Shown here piece by piece: positions 54,121 through 62,902 of a stretch of DNA of 64,000 bases. Source of the stretch: Eutrophobius brisbanensis (GTDB taxonomy: Bacteria; Pseudomonadota; Gammaproteobacteria; Eutrophobiales; Eutrophobiaceae). Each line of letters opens with the position of its first letter. The first letter of the stretch is position 1. The notes under the pieces are model-generated. The model did no database searches, was not told where the DNA came from, and was given only the letters and a program-made list of their open reading frames with translations. The stretch is taken from assembly GCA_038131795.1 (NCBI GenBank), contig JAYPQE010000003.1, forward strand, positions 930,001 through 994,000, given 5' to 3'. The translations under genes were made by a program, and so were the position numbers.

Positions 54121-55137
54121 CTAATTTTCACTAAACAGAGTTTCCAGGGAAAACCCTTCCCGCTCCAGAATATTTCTTAATCTGCGTATGGCTTCTATTT
54201 GGATTTGCCTCACACGTTCCCGTGTTACACCAAGTTCGTTTCCAATCTCCTCCAAAGTAGAAGCCTCACGACCATGTAACCCAAACCGCCTTTCAACCAC
54301 AGCACACTGTTTGTCTGTCAATTGCTCCAACCAGTTATCAATATGCCTTTTTACATCAGCATTCTGTAACAATAATGAGGGATCCAGATTTTGTTCATCG
54401 GGAATAGTATCGAGCAGTGTTTTATCAGAATTATAGTTGCTATTACTGTCTACTGAACTCGTCCGTTCATTCAAACCAATCATTTTTTCCACTTCATTAA
54501 TTGGGCGATCAAGGTATTCTGCCACATCTTCCGGGGTCGGTTCCCGATTGAGCTTTTGTGAGAGCTGTCTTGCAGCTTTTAGATAAACATTAATCTCTTT
54601 GAGCACATGAATCGGTAACCTGACGGTACGGGTCTGGTTCATAATAGCCCGTTCGATGGTCTGTCTAATCCACCAGGTAGCATAGGTAGAAAACCTGAAC
54701 CCTTTTTCAGGATCAAACTTCTCAACCGCACGCATTAGCCCGAGATTTCCTTCTTCTATCAGGTCCAATAATGCCATGCCCCGATTCATGTAACGCCTCG
54801 CTATCTTGACAACCAGACGTAGATTCCCTTCTATCATTCTTTTACGGCTGGCTTCATCCCCTTTTAATGTCTTTCTTGAATAATACTTTTCCTCATCAGC
54901 TGTAAGCAGTGAGGAAAAGCCGATTTCATTTAGATACAGCCGGGTTGCATCCAGATCACCTTCGCTAATGGAAAAGGTTTTGTTCTCAGTAGATCCTTGC
55001 TCTGAATTATCATCATTTTCATTTTCAATTTCTGAATCTGGTGAGTCAATATCTAAATCGTCAGAGTCAGACTCATCTATTGAGTTAAAATCCGGCTCAT
55101 TGTCAGATAAATCCTTGGATTTTTTTCTACCAGCCAT
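54121..55137 (-). CDS. rpoS: RNA polymerase sigma factor RpoS
   Basis: 338 residues. The first 55 or so are acidic (Asp/Glu/Ser-rich). Region 1.2: DATRLYLNEIGFSSLLTADEE. Region 2: GNLRLVVKIARRYMNRGMALLDLIEEGNLGLMRAVEKFDPEKGFRFSTYATWWIRQTIERAIMNQ. Region 3: HVLKEINVYLKAARQLSQKL. Region 4: VVERRFGLHGREASTLEEIGNELGVTRERVRQIQIEAIRRLR. Position directly after nlpD favours RpoS over RpoD or RpoH. It directs general stress and stationary-phase transcription. Confidence 0.95.
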   Translation of the reverse strand: MAGRKKSKDLSDNEPDFNSIDESDSDDLDIDSPDSEIENENDDNSEQGSTENKTFSISEGDLDATRLYLNEIGFSSLLTADEEKYYSRKTLKGDEASRKRMIEGNLRLVVKIARRYMNRGMALLDLIEEGNLGLMRAVEKFDPEKGFRFSTYATWWIRQTIERAIMNQTRTVRLPIHVLKEINVYLKAARQLSQKLNREPTPEDVAEYLDRPINEVEKMIGLNERTSSVDSNSNYNSDKTLLDTIPDEQNLDPSLLLQNADVKRHIDNWLEQLTDKQCAVVERRFGLHGREASTLEEIGNELGVTRERVRQIQIEAIRRLRNILEREGFSLETLFSEN

Positions 55138-55154
55138 GATATCAGCCTAATTAA

Positions 55155-55970
55155 TCAAGATTGAGGAGGTAAATATTCTTGGGGGTCTATTGGTTTTCCG
55201 TCTTTTCTAATTTCAAAATGCAGTAGTGATTGTCCGCGGCTGGTTTTTCCCATTGTTGCAATATCCTGTCCCGATTGCACATTATCACCTTCTTTAACAT
55301 ACATATCCCGGTTGTGGGCATATGCGCTTAAATATGTTTCATTATGCTTGATGATAATAAGCTTTCCGTATCCCAAAAGTCCACTCCCGCTATATACCAC
55401 TATACCATCTGCAGATGCCTTGATTTTCTGACCTTCATTGCCTGTTATATCCAGTCCCTTCTGAGCTATCGGTGTATTTGATTTTAACAATGAACCTGTT
55501 GTTGGCCAGCGCCATTTAATCACAGGTTGATTAATGACGGGGCGTGTTCCTGGGCGTGATTGACTTGTAGTGGGCGCGGGACTGATGGAAGTTGTGGCAG
55601 GCCTGCTAACATTTTTTTCAGGTGAAGATGAAGCTGGCCTAGCGGATGTTGACTGCCCCGGAATCAATCTGAGCCGCTGACCTGGATAGATTATGAAGTT
55701 ACCGGATATATTGTTCCATGCAGCCACATCCCGATAATCAAGACCGTATCGCCAGGAAATGGAATACAGGGTATCTCCTTGCACAACTTCATGGAAGCCT
55801 TTAGTAACGGGCTCTGGATCATAATTTGTGACAGGCGCCGCCCTGTATAATTCGGCTATATTGCGGGTATCTACCGGGGCCACAGACCGGGAACAGGAAG
55901 AGATAATGAGAGTCATAAATATGACACTTAATGTCAGACTAAAACGCATCATACCCCTGTTTCGTATCAA
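55155..55970 (-). CDS. nlpD: NlpD-like LysM/M23 peptidase-family lipoprotein
   Basis: 271 residues. A signal peptide with lipobox ISSC near residue 26, one LysM domain (HEVVQGDTLYSISWRYGLDYRDVAAWNN), a Pro/Ser/Thr-rich linker, and an M23 LytM domain (KGLDITGNEGQKIKASADGIVVYSGSGLLGYGKLIIIKH through LLHFEIRKDGKPIDP). HxxxD and HxH zinc ligands are incomplete, as in NlpD proteins that activate amidases rather than cut peptidoglycan. Four-base overlap with pcm; rpoS starts 17 bp downstream. Confidence 0.93.
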   Translation of the reverse strand: MIRNRGMMRFSLTLSVIFMTLIISSCSRSVAPVDTRNIAELYRAAPVTNYDPEPVTKGFHEVVQGDTLYSISWRYGLDYRDVAAWNNISGNFIIYPGQRLRLIPGQSTSARPASSSPEKNVSRPATTSISPAPTTSQSRPGTRPVINQPVIKWRWPTTGSLLKSNTPIAQKGLDITGNEGQKIKASADGIVVYSGSGLLGYGKLIIIKHNETYLSAYAHNRDMYVKEGDNVQSGQDIATMGKTSRGQSLLHFEIRKDGKPIDPQEYLPPQS

Positions 55971-56629
55971 TTTGTCCCTCCCAGCATTGGGACAAAACTG
56001 ACGGCATCCAGATATTTCTCAGAAATCCCTTCTTCGGTACGGGTAAAAAGCAACAACTTCTGTGAACCGGCCGCACCTACAGGGATGACTAATCGACCAT
56101 CCATGGCCAACTGCTCCAATAACTGGGTTGGGACACCAACCGGGGCCGCTGTCACCAGGATACCGTCAAAAGGCGCCTGTTCCGGCCACCCCAGGTTGCC
56201 ATCACTATTCATTGCCTTGATATTTCGGCACTTCAATGAATAAAAACGTTCCCTTGCCCGTGATAACAGGCCTTGAATACGCTCGATGGTAAATACCTGT
56301 TCTGCAAACCGCGCAAGGATCACAGTCTGATAACCACAACCGGTCCCGATTTCCAAAACCTTTTTCAATGGTTTTCCACCAGCGATAAGGGCCTCGGTCA
56401 TACGTGCAACGATATAAGGCTGTGAAATTGTCTGATTAAACCCAATGGGAAGTGCGGTATTATCGTATGCCCGGCTCGCCAATGCCTCATCAATGAATAA
56501 ATGTCGCGGGGTATTTTTAATGGCATCAAGAATCAATTCAGACTGTATGCCCATGGACCGTAACTGCTCCACCAGGCGGTTTCTGGAGCGTTGCGATGTC
56601 ATGCCAATTCCCTGGTGTTCTATATTCAT
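55967..56629 (-). CDS. pcm: Protein-L-isoaspartate O-methyltransferase
   Basis: 220 residues: HLFIDEALASRAYDNTALPIGFNQTISQPYIVARMTEAL, the AdoMet motif VLEIGTGCGYQTVILA, NSDGNLGWPEQAPFDGILVTAAP, and LVIPVGAAGSQKLLLFTR. It methylates isoaspartyl residues so that damaged proteins can be repaired. It overlaps surE (ATGA at 56626) and nlpD by four bases each, the standard surE-pcm-nlpD arrangement. An in-frame ATG at 56602 is an alternative start. Confidence 0.95.
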   Translation of the reverse strand: MNIEHQGIGMTSQRSRNRLVEQLRSMGIQSELILDAIKNTPRHLFIDEALASRAYDNTALPIGFNQTISQPYIVARMTEALIAGGKPLKKVLEIGTGCGYQTVILARFAEQVFTIERIQGLLSRARERFYSLKCRNIKAMNSDGNLGWPEQAPFDGILVTAAPVGVPTQLLEQLAMDGRLVIPVGAAGSQKLLLFTRTEEGISEKYLDAVSFVPMLGGTN

Positions 56630-57381
56630 GCTATTCCAAGTGGACTAATCCATGAAGCAGCTTCATCAATAATGTCATAACGAGTCAGGTCGAAGTGTAG
56701 TGGGGTTACCGATATATTACCATTGGATATGGCGTGAAAGTCCGTTCCAGGCCCCACATCATTACCAGCCCCGGCAGGCCCTATCCAGAATACTTCCCGG
56801 CCTTTTGGATCTGACATCCTGATAGAGGCCTCAGATTTATGTCGCTTGCCTAATCGGGTTGTCTCCCAGCATTTTATATCCGAACGGGAGACATCGGGTA
56901 TATTAATATTTAATAATAATTCTGTTGGCAGAGATTGTGACAGCATTCTTTCTATAAACGTCCCTACCAGTTTTGCTGCATCATCAAAATGATCTGTATC
57001 ATATCCTGCCAGCGATACTGCCACCGCAGGCCGCCCCAGAAACCTGCCTTCCATAGCAGCTGCAACTGTACCGGAATACAGCACGTCATCGCCCAGGTTT
57101 GGTCCTGAATTAATCCCACTAATCACCATATCTGGAACATCATCCAGGAGTCCGGTAATAGCCAGGTGCACACAATCGGTCGGTGTACCATTCACATACC
57201 TGAATCCATTTGCTGCTGTTTTTACAGATAAGGGAGTATCCAGCGTCAAGGAATTACTCGCGCCACTCCTATCTCGATCAGGGGCGACAACAGTAACTTT
57301 TCCTAGACGAGATATTTCCCTGGCCAGGCTATCAAGGCCAGGGGCCATATAACCATCATCATTACTTAACAGGAAGTGCAT
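56626..57381 (-). CDS. surE: 5'/3'-nucleotidase SurE
   Basis: 251 residues: LLSNDDGYMAPGLDSLAREI, VVAPDRDRSGASNSLTLDTPL, GTPTDCVHLAI, PDMVISGINSGPNLGDDVLYSGTVAAAMEGRFLGRPAVAVSL, and TDFHAISNGNISVTPLHFDLT. The Asp-Asp in NDDG and the Ser and Asn in SGAS and GINSG are the metal-site residues. It removes phosphate from nucleotides and polyphosphate and is first in the surE-pcm-nlpD-rpoS string. Confidence 0.96.
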   Translation of the reverse strand: MHFLLSNDDGYMAPGLDSLAREISRLGKVTVVAPDRDRSGASNSLTLDTPLSVKTAANGFRYVNGTPTDCVHLAITGLLDDVPDMVISGINSGPNLGDDVLYSGTVAAAMEGRFLGRPAVAVSLAGYDTDHFDDAAKLVGTFIERMLSQSLPTELLLNINIPDVSRSDIKCWETTRLGKRHKSEASIRMSDPKGREVFWIGPAGAGNDVGPGTDFHAISNGNISVTPLHFDLTRYDIIDEAASWISPLGIA

Positions 57382-57525
57382 TTTTATTTATCAACCCAGT
57401 ACCTTCAGGACACAGGGCACGCCTGCGGTGTGTCATGATTAAAATTTTCATTATACCTGCATGCAGTAACTGGCAACCAGTAAGAAGATTACAATTGAAT
57501 AGTAATCAGGTAAGTCGATGGTCCT

Positions 57526-58425
57526 TTAAATTAAGAATTCCAACAGGGCCTTTTGTGAATGTAGCCGATTACCCGCCTCTTCCCAGACCACACTTTGTGG
57601 ACCGTCAATCACCTCTGCAGTAACTTCATCGCCCCGGTGGGCAGGTAGACAATGCATAAATACAGCCTCCCTGGCTGCCAGTGACATCAACCTGGCGTTG
57701 ACCTGATAGGTGGAAAATATCCGTGCTCGTTGCTCATATTCCTCTTCCTGCCCCATACTGGCCCAAACATCTGTAACCACCAGATCTGCGCCCCTAACAG
57801 CCTGGTCCGGGTCCTCCGTTAACTCTATGTGACTGGATGCCCTGTCCAGTAAAGTAGCATCAGGTTGATGAGATTCAGGACATGCAATTTTTAAAAAGAA
57901 ATCAAATTGCCTGGCAGCATTGATGTATGATTGACACATATTGTTACCATCTCCCAGCCAGGTAACTGTTTTACCCTGTATATCGCCGTGAAGCTCAAAA
58001 TAGGTTTGCATATCTGCCAACACCTGACACGGGTGGTATGAGTCAGATAAGCCATTGATAACCGGAATATCAGAATGACTTGCAAATTTGGTCAGTTTTT
58101 CATGTTCAAACGTCCTGATCATGACACAATCCACCATTTTTGAGAGCACCCTGGCGGTATCCTCAAGAGGTTCTCCTCTGCCCAACTGACTATCATCCGG
58201 GGAGAGAAAAATACCATGACCACCTAACTGCACTATGGCTGTTTCAAACGAAACTCGCGTCCTGGTAGATGACTTTTCAAAAATCATACACAGCGTTTTA
58301 CCTGGTTTGGTGACATCAGGCTTCCCCGCCTTGAGATTGTTCTTCATCTCCATGGCACGAGTGACGACATTACGCAATTCTTCTCGACTCAAATCATTCA
58401 AGGTCAGGAAGTGCCGGGTGTTCAT
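57526..58425 (-). CDS. argF: Ornithine carbamoyltransferase
   Basis: 299 residues: carbamoyl-phosphate loop FEKSSTRTRVSFETAIVQLGGH, MIRTFEHEKLTKFA, NGLSDSYHPCQVLADMQTY, DVWASMGQEEEYEQR, and the ornithine-binding FMHCLPAHRGDEVT. It makes citrulline in arginine synthesis. Its start overlaps the argD stop by four bases (ATGA), so the two genes are expressed together. Confidence 0.96.
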   Translation of the reverse strand: MNTRHFLTLNDLSREELRNVVTRAMEMKNNLKAGKPDVTKPGKTLCMIFEKSSTRTRVSFETAIVQLGGHGIFLSPDDSQLGRGEPLEDTARVLSKMVDCVMIRTFEHEKLTKFASHSDIPVINGLSDSYHPCQVLADMQTYFELHGDIQGKTVTWLGDGNNMCQSYINAARQFDFFLKIACPESHQPDATLLDRASSHIELTEDPDQAVRGADLVVTDVWASMGQEEEYEQRARIFSTYQVNARLMSLAAREAVFMHCLPAHRGDEVTAEVIDGPQSVVWEEAGNRLHSQKALLEFLI

Positions 58426-59606
58426 TTTCCTTTCCCCTGTAAAAAGTCTTGCACCAGTTCACACACCATGTTCACGATGGTCTCGGCTTCTTCATCATTA
58501 ATAATTAGAGGCGGCAACAGACGCACTACTCTTTCAGCAGTAACATTCACCAGAATATTTTTATCCAGACCCATGGTCACAATTTCCGCACAACCGCGGT
58601 CAAGCTCAATTCCAAACATTAGACCTGCCCCGTGGATTCGCTGGACTCCGTCTATATTCTGCAATCTGGAATTAAATTCTGACAACATACTCTCACCAAC
58701 CTGCCTGGCCCTGTCAGCAAGACGTTCACGACTCAACACATCAATTACAGTCAGTGCAACGCTCGCAGCTAATGGATTGCCGCCAAAGGTAGACCCATGA
58801 CTACCTGCCGTCATGGGCGCAGCAGCAAGATCATTGGCGATGCATGCACCAATTGGCATTCCATTTGCCAGGGATTTCGCCAATGTCATAACGTCAGGCA
58901 ATATGTGTTCATGCTGGAAGGCAAACCATTCGCCGGTACGACACATTCCGGTCTGGATCTCGTCCAGTACCATCAAGGCCTTGTGCTGGCGAGTAATTTC
59001 ACGGACCTGTTTTAAATATCCCGAATCGGGCACGATTATGCCACCTTCTCCCAAAACAGGCTCCAACATCACTGCAGCAACGTTTGCATTATCATTCATG
59101 ACTTTTTCAAGTGCAGAAATATCGTTAAAGGGCACATGAATAAAACCATCTAACAAGGGTTCAAAACCCACTTTTATTTTTTGATTGCCGGTGGCGGTCA
59201 TGGTGGCCATAGTCCTGCCATGAAAACTGTTATTCATGACTACAATGACAGGTAGGTCGTATCCCATCTGATGTCCGTAACGTCTACTGACTTTAATGGC
59301 CGCTTCATTGGCTTCCGCACCGGAGTTGGAAAAAAATACCTTATCCAATCCTGACAATTCACATAACCGACCCGCCAGCTCTTCCTGCAGGGGGACTTCA
59401 TATAAATTAGAGGTATGCACCAGGGTCGAGCCCTGCCTGGCCAGGGTTTCGTTTAATGCAGGATGGCAATGTCCCAACCCACAAACCGCTATCCCGGCCA
59501 GCGCATCCAGGTAACGGTTACCCTGGGTGTCCGTCAGCCAGATCCCTGAGCCGGATTGGAATCCGACTGGTAATCTATTATATGTTCCCATTAGTGCATC
59601 ACTCAT
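58422..59606 (-). CDS. argD: Acetylornithine aminotransferase
   Basis: 394 residues, fold type I PLP aminotransferase: DTQGNRYLDALAGIAVCGLGHCHP, FFSNSGAEANEAAIKVSRRYG, NSFHGRTMATMTATGNQK, LMLDEIQTGMCRTGEWFAFQHE-like region (MVLDEIQTGMCRTGEWFAF), and the PLP lysine in DVMTLAKSLANGMPIGACI. GSHGSTFGGNPLAASVA completes the class III signature. It acts in arginine (and possibly lysine) synthesis. It leads argF in the same operon. Confidence 0.95.
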   Translation of the reverse strand: MSDALMGTYNRLPVGFQSGSGIWLTDTQGNRYLDALAGIAVCGLGHCHPALNETLARQGSTLVHTSNLYEVPLQEELAGRLCELSGLDKVFFSNSGAEANEAAIKVSRRYGHQMGYDLPVIVVMNNSFHGRTMATMTATGNQKIKVGFEPLLDGFIHVPFNDISALEKVMNDNANVAAVMLEPVLGEGGIIVPDSGYLKQVREITRQHKALMVLDEIQTGMCRTGEWFAFQHEHILPDVMTLAKSLANGMPIGACIANDLAAAPMTAGSHGSTFGGNPLAASVALTVIDVLSRERLADRARQVGESMLSEFNSRLQNIDGVQRIHGAGLMFGIELDRGCAEIVTMGLDKNILVNVTAERVVRLLPPLIINDEEAETIVNMVCELVQDFLQGKGK

Positions 59607-59632
59607 AGCAGTATGTTATATCCTAAAAAAAT

Positions 59633-59654
59633 AAGCCCGACGCATGCCGGGCTT
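59633..59654 (-). terminator. Terminator after the PuuD-like gene
   Basis: Stem AAGCCCG and CGGGCTT with an 8-nt loop, read on the minus strand with ATTTTTTT after it. It lies between the PuuD-like gene and argD, separating their transcription. Confidence 0.8.
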
Positions 59655-59680
59655 GAGACGACTATTTTAACGAGGTCTGG

Positions 59681-60265
59681 TTATACAGGCAATCCGTGCA
59701 TCTGCCCCACCATACACATCAGCATCGGGATGGACAGAGCGGTATTTGTCCTTGACGCCATTAATGCAACGATTTTGGCACGTGCAATTTCCTGTTCATC
59801 GGCCTTAACTATCCCAAGTATCTTTTTCTGGTTTGGCCAGATTAGCGCCCATACGTTGAATAGCATGATGCTGCCCAGCCAGGCGCCCACGCCAATAATC
59901 TCTACCCCCTGAGCCAGGGTAAATGAATTAACAAGCCCCCATCCGGCAACTTCGAGGGCAATCGCACCCGTAATCCACGTTACCAGAGCCGCCCATCTGA
60001 ACCATAACAGGGCAAGTGGAGCGACATATCGGCTGATGGCTGCTGGGCCAGGTCCCTCTGTATCGGCCAACGCGGTTGCAGCGGCAGGGACTTGTACAAA
60101 ATTAAAATAATATAGTAGACCTATCCAAATAATACCTACAAATACATGTAACCATACTACCAGCGACCAGATCTTATCTCCTGGTTCATTAATCAAAAAA
60201 CCAATTACTGCAGCAACAATAAACCCCAATATTATCGTACCCGGAATGGATTTAAGTGGATTCAT
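59681..60265 (-). CDS. PuuD/urate hydroxylase-like membrane protein
   Basis: 194 residues from the ATG at 60265, which follows GGGGAGG at ideal distance. Several hydrophobic segments: GTIILGFIVAAVIGFLI, LVVWLHVFVGIIWIGLLYYFNFVQVP, LALLWFRWAALVTWITGAI, and GVGAWLGSIMLFNVWALIWPNQKKILG. WLHVFVGIIWIGLLYYFN and NVWALIWPNQKKIL are shared with the membrane domain of PuuD urate oxidases. The C-terminal cytochrome c domain (CxxCH) of PuuD is missing and no purine genes are near, so urate oxidation is not assured. Confidence 0.75.
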   Translation of the reverse strand: MNPLKSIPGTIILGFIVAAVIGFLINEPGDKIWSLVVWLHVFVGIIWIGLLYYFNFVQVPAAATALADTEGPGPAAISRYVAPLALLWFRWAALVTWITGAIALEVAGWGLVNSFTLAQGVEIIGVGAWLGSIMLFNVWALIWPNQKKILGIVKADEQEIARAKIVALMASRTNTALSIPMLMCMVGQMHGLPV

Positions 60266-60480
60266 ATATATACCTCCCCAGTGGAATCGAGACAACGTGA
60301 TAGATGTCGGTCATTATACTGATGTCCGGAACAGCTTTCATCATCTGGCTCAGTTCCATATCGATCCATAAAATTTGGCATTTTTCCTGTCCATATAGAC
60401 TTTTCAGCTGTAAAAATTCCAGATATACTAATACCCGACTTAATTACTTAGTTATTTTTCAGACATCATTGAGGTTAACC

Positions 60481-60789
60481 GTGGACATTCAAGACGAAAT
60501 TAAACAACAAATCGCTGACAACAACATTATCCTGTTTATGAAAGGCACACCTGAGATGCCCCAATGTGGTTTTTCCATGCAGACTGCTCAGGCACTACAG
60601 GCATGTCAGGCGAATTTTGCCTATGTGGATGTCCTCGCCAATCCGGATGTCAGGGCCAACCTTCCCAAGGTATCCAACTGGCCTACCTTTCCACAGGTCT
60701 TTGTCAATGGAGAATTGATTGGTGGCTGCGATATCGTCCTGGATCTCTACCAGAAAGGTGAACTACAGAAGATCATTGATACGGCATAA
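60481..60789 (+). CDS. grxD: Monothiol glutaredoxin Grx4/GrxD
   Basis: 102 residues with a GTG start at 60481, preceded by GAGGTT; no ATG is placed suitably. Motifs: ILFMKGTPEMPQCGFSMQTAQAL with the monothiol CGFS, NWPTFPQVFVNGELIGGCDIVLDLYQKGEL. It binds a 2Fe-2S cluster with glutathione and delivers it to Fe-S proteins. The frame upstream is open but without family sequence. Divergent from the PuuD-like gene. Confidence 0.93.
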   Translation: MDIQDEIKQQIADNNIILFMKGTPEMPQCGFSMQTAQALQACQANFAYVDVLANPDVRANLPKVSNWPTFPQVFVNGELIGGCDIVLDLYQKGELQKIIDTA

Positions 60790-60847
60790 CAATTTGAAGT
60801 GACTGGAGTCAGGGGAAGCATTTTTCAGCCTCCTTTCTCCTATCACC

Positions 60848-61564
60848 TTACCCCTCAATCTCATTCACCAACCACACACATTTCCCACCGGACTTTTCAT
60901 TTAATTCTTCCAGCCGCTGTTGATGTGCCGTCAACTCCTCAGCACTGGGCATAATAAGGGGTAATTTCGGTCTAGACTTTTGCAGGCGATTTGTGGACTG
61001 TTCTGTAACATGTTCCAGCCTTTCTTCATCCAGCAACAGGCTGGTCTGGCCACCGGTCATGGCCAGATATACATCCAGTAATATCTGCGCGTCCAGCAGG
61101 GCACCGTGCAAATCACGTTGCGAGTTGTCTATTTCATAACGGCTGCAGAGTGCATCCAGGCTGTTTTTTTGCCCCGGATGCAGCTCCCTGGCCATCACTA
61201 GCGTATCTCTTATCGTACAGTAATCCTCAAGCTTACCCCATTCACGCCCCAGCTCTTTCAACTCAGCATTGATGAATTCAACATCAAACGGTGCGTTATG
61301 TATGATGACTTCGCTGTCTTTAATAAAATTAATGAGGTCTTGTGCAATATCACTAAAATCAGGCTTGTCAGCCAGGAACTCATTACTGAGTCCATGGACC
61401 TCAAATGCGCCATCATCGATTTCCCGGTGAGGATTAATATACTGGTGGTAAGTTTTATCTGATCGCCTGCGGTTTCTAATCTCGACACAGCCAATTTCGA
61501 TAATCCTATGCCCTTTATCCGGATCCAGACCAGTCGTTTCAGTATCTAAAATTATTTGTCTCAT
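60848..61564 (-). CDS. dnaQ: DNA polymerase III epsilon subunit
   Basis: 238 residues from the ATG at 61564 (MRQIILDTETTGLDPDKGHR); an ATG at 61582 would add six. The DEDDh exonuclease motifs are visible: ILDTETTGL (Exo I), IHNAPFDVEFI (Exo II), and DLHGALLDAQILLDVYLAM (Exo III, His and Asp). The C-terminal tail is the region that binds the alpha subunit. It proofreads replication errors. rnhA lies 55 bp upstream on the same strand. Confidence 0.95.
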   Translation of the reverse strand: MRQIILDTETTGLDPDKGHRIIEIGCVEIRNRRRSDKTYHQYINPHREIDDGAFEVHGLSNEFLADKPDFSDIAQDLINFIKDSEVIIHNAPFDVEFINAELKELGREWGKLEDYCTIRDTLVMARELHPGQKNSLDALCSRYEIDNSQRDLHGALLDAQILLDVYLAMTGGQTSLLLDEERLEHVTEQSTNRLQKSRPKLPLIMPSAEELTAHQQRLEELNEKSGGKCVWLVNEIEG

Positions 61565-61618
61565 ATTTTTTGCCTGGACCATTATTTATTTTCCTTCTCG
61601 CCTATAGATGTGCAAGTC

Positions 61619-62071
61619 TCAGTCCATATCATTTAACAGCATTTCGTCTATAGCCTGGTTTGCCAGACCATCTGCCCTTTCATTTTCTACATGACCGCTA
61701 TGCCCTTTTACCCAATGCCAGCTTATATCATGTCCACTACAGGCCTGGTCCAGCCTTTGCCAAAGGTCCATATTTTTTACAGGCTTTTTATTAGCAGTTT
61801 TCCAGTTTTTTAGTTTCCAGTTCTTCAACCACTGGGTAATACCGTTTTTTACATATTCCGAATCGGTAGTCAGGGAAACCTCACATGGCCTGGTCAATGA
61901 TTCAATGGCCATGATTGCAGCAAGCAGCTCCATTCGATTATTGGTTGTATCAGGTTCAGCGCCATTCAACTCCTTTTCATTACCCTGGTAACGTAATATC
62001 ACCCCCCAGCCACCCGGCCCGGGATTCCCCCTGCATGCACCATCAGTAAATATTTCGACCTTCTCTCCCAT
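61619..62071 (-). CDS. rnhA: Ribonuclease HI
   Basis: 150 residues: VEIFTDGACRGNPGPGGWGVILRY (first catalytic Asp), NNRMELLAAIMAIESL (Glu), LTTDSEYVKNGITQWLKNWK (Asp), and HWVKGHSGHVENERADGLANQAI (His, Asp). A complete type 1 enzyme that cuts the RNA strand of RNA-DNA hybrids. It is part of the conserved gloB-methyltransferase-rnhA-dnaQ neighbourhood. Confidence 0.97.
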   Translation of the reverse strand: MGEKVEIFTDGACRGNPGPGGWGVILRYQGNEKELNGAEPDTTNNRMELLAAIMAIESLTRPCEVSLTTDSEYVKNGITQWLKNWKLKNWKTANKKPVKNMDLWQRLDQACSGHDISWHWVKGHSGHVENERADGLANQAIDEMLLNDMD

Positions 62072-62081
62072 TAAGCTATTT

Positions 62082-62849
62082 TTACATCCTTGTAGATGGC
62101 TCAGCGATACTGGATTTGATCATACTACGGCGCTTTGACCAGAGGTCCTTCACCGGAGTTAAGGGGATTACCTGCTTTCTTATCACCACAACGTATACGC
62201 CACCGAATGCCTTCCAGCAATATTTACCAATCTTTTCCATGAACTGGAGCTTACCCATAAATTTCTGATTTTGAAACGGTGGACGGTAAAACGTCCTGTT
62301 GAGGCTGATTAACTCAAAATCCAGTAGGGTAAACCAGTCACGAATTCTGTTATATGTGAAAAAATGTCCACACCATGGCGGTTCATCGCGCCACGCCAGT
62401 AATAACCGCCAGAGACCAAACAAGCTCCACGGATTAAATCCAACTATAATCAAATGGCCTTCACCTATCAGGACCCGTTCAATTTCACGCAGGATTTTAT
62501 GCGGTGTTTCTGAAAATTCCAGCACATGTGACATGACTACCACATCTATACTATCTGAGGCGATGGGTAATGAATCTGCCTGGCAGCGCACAGCGGCATC
62601 GGGAACAACTTTCGTCTCTTCACTTAATTGGGCAATAAAATGATGGTTGATACGTGTACATTCCAATAATCCGGATTCATGTACCAGGCCAATCTGCATA
62701 AAGTGGTACCCAAACAAATCTGGAAGGACTTGCTCTAGAATGTGTCGCTCCTGCTTAATGACCAACTTGCCCAGTGGAGTGGAAAACCAGTCCAACACGC
62801 GTTCTCTCATAGCAGGCATGGATGAATTACTGTTTAAACTGTCTGTCAT
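62082..62849 (-). CDS. SAM-dependent class I methyltransferase, YafS-like
   Basis: 255 residues. MRERVLDWFSTPLGKLVIKQE, a degenerate AdoMet motif, then DSIDVVVMSHVLEFSETPHKILREIERVLIGEGHLIIVGFNPWSLFGLWRLL and PFQNQKFMGKLQFME. This is the family that lies between gloB and rnhA in many gammaproteobacteria (YafS in E. coli); its substrate is unknown. It is divergent from gloB over 53 bp. Confidence 0.88.
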   Translation of the reverse strand: MTDSLNSNSSMPAMRERVLDWFSTPLGKLVIKQERHILEQVLPDLFGYHFMQIGLVHESGLLECTRINHHFIAQLSEETKVVPDAAVRCQADSLPIASDSIDVVVMSHVLEFSETPHKILREIERVLIGEGHLIIVGFNPWSLFGLWRLLLAWRDEPPWCGHFFTYNRIRDWFTLLDFELISLNRTFYRPPFQNQKFMGKLQFMEKIGKYCWKAFGGVYVVVIRKQVIPLTPVKDLWSKRRSMIKSSIAEPSTRM

Positions 62850-62902
62850 TTTGAATATGATACATGATGAAATGTAAACTCTTCTACATAGGCAAATAAA
62901 TC

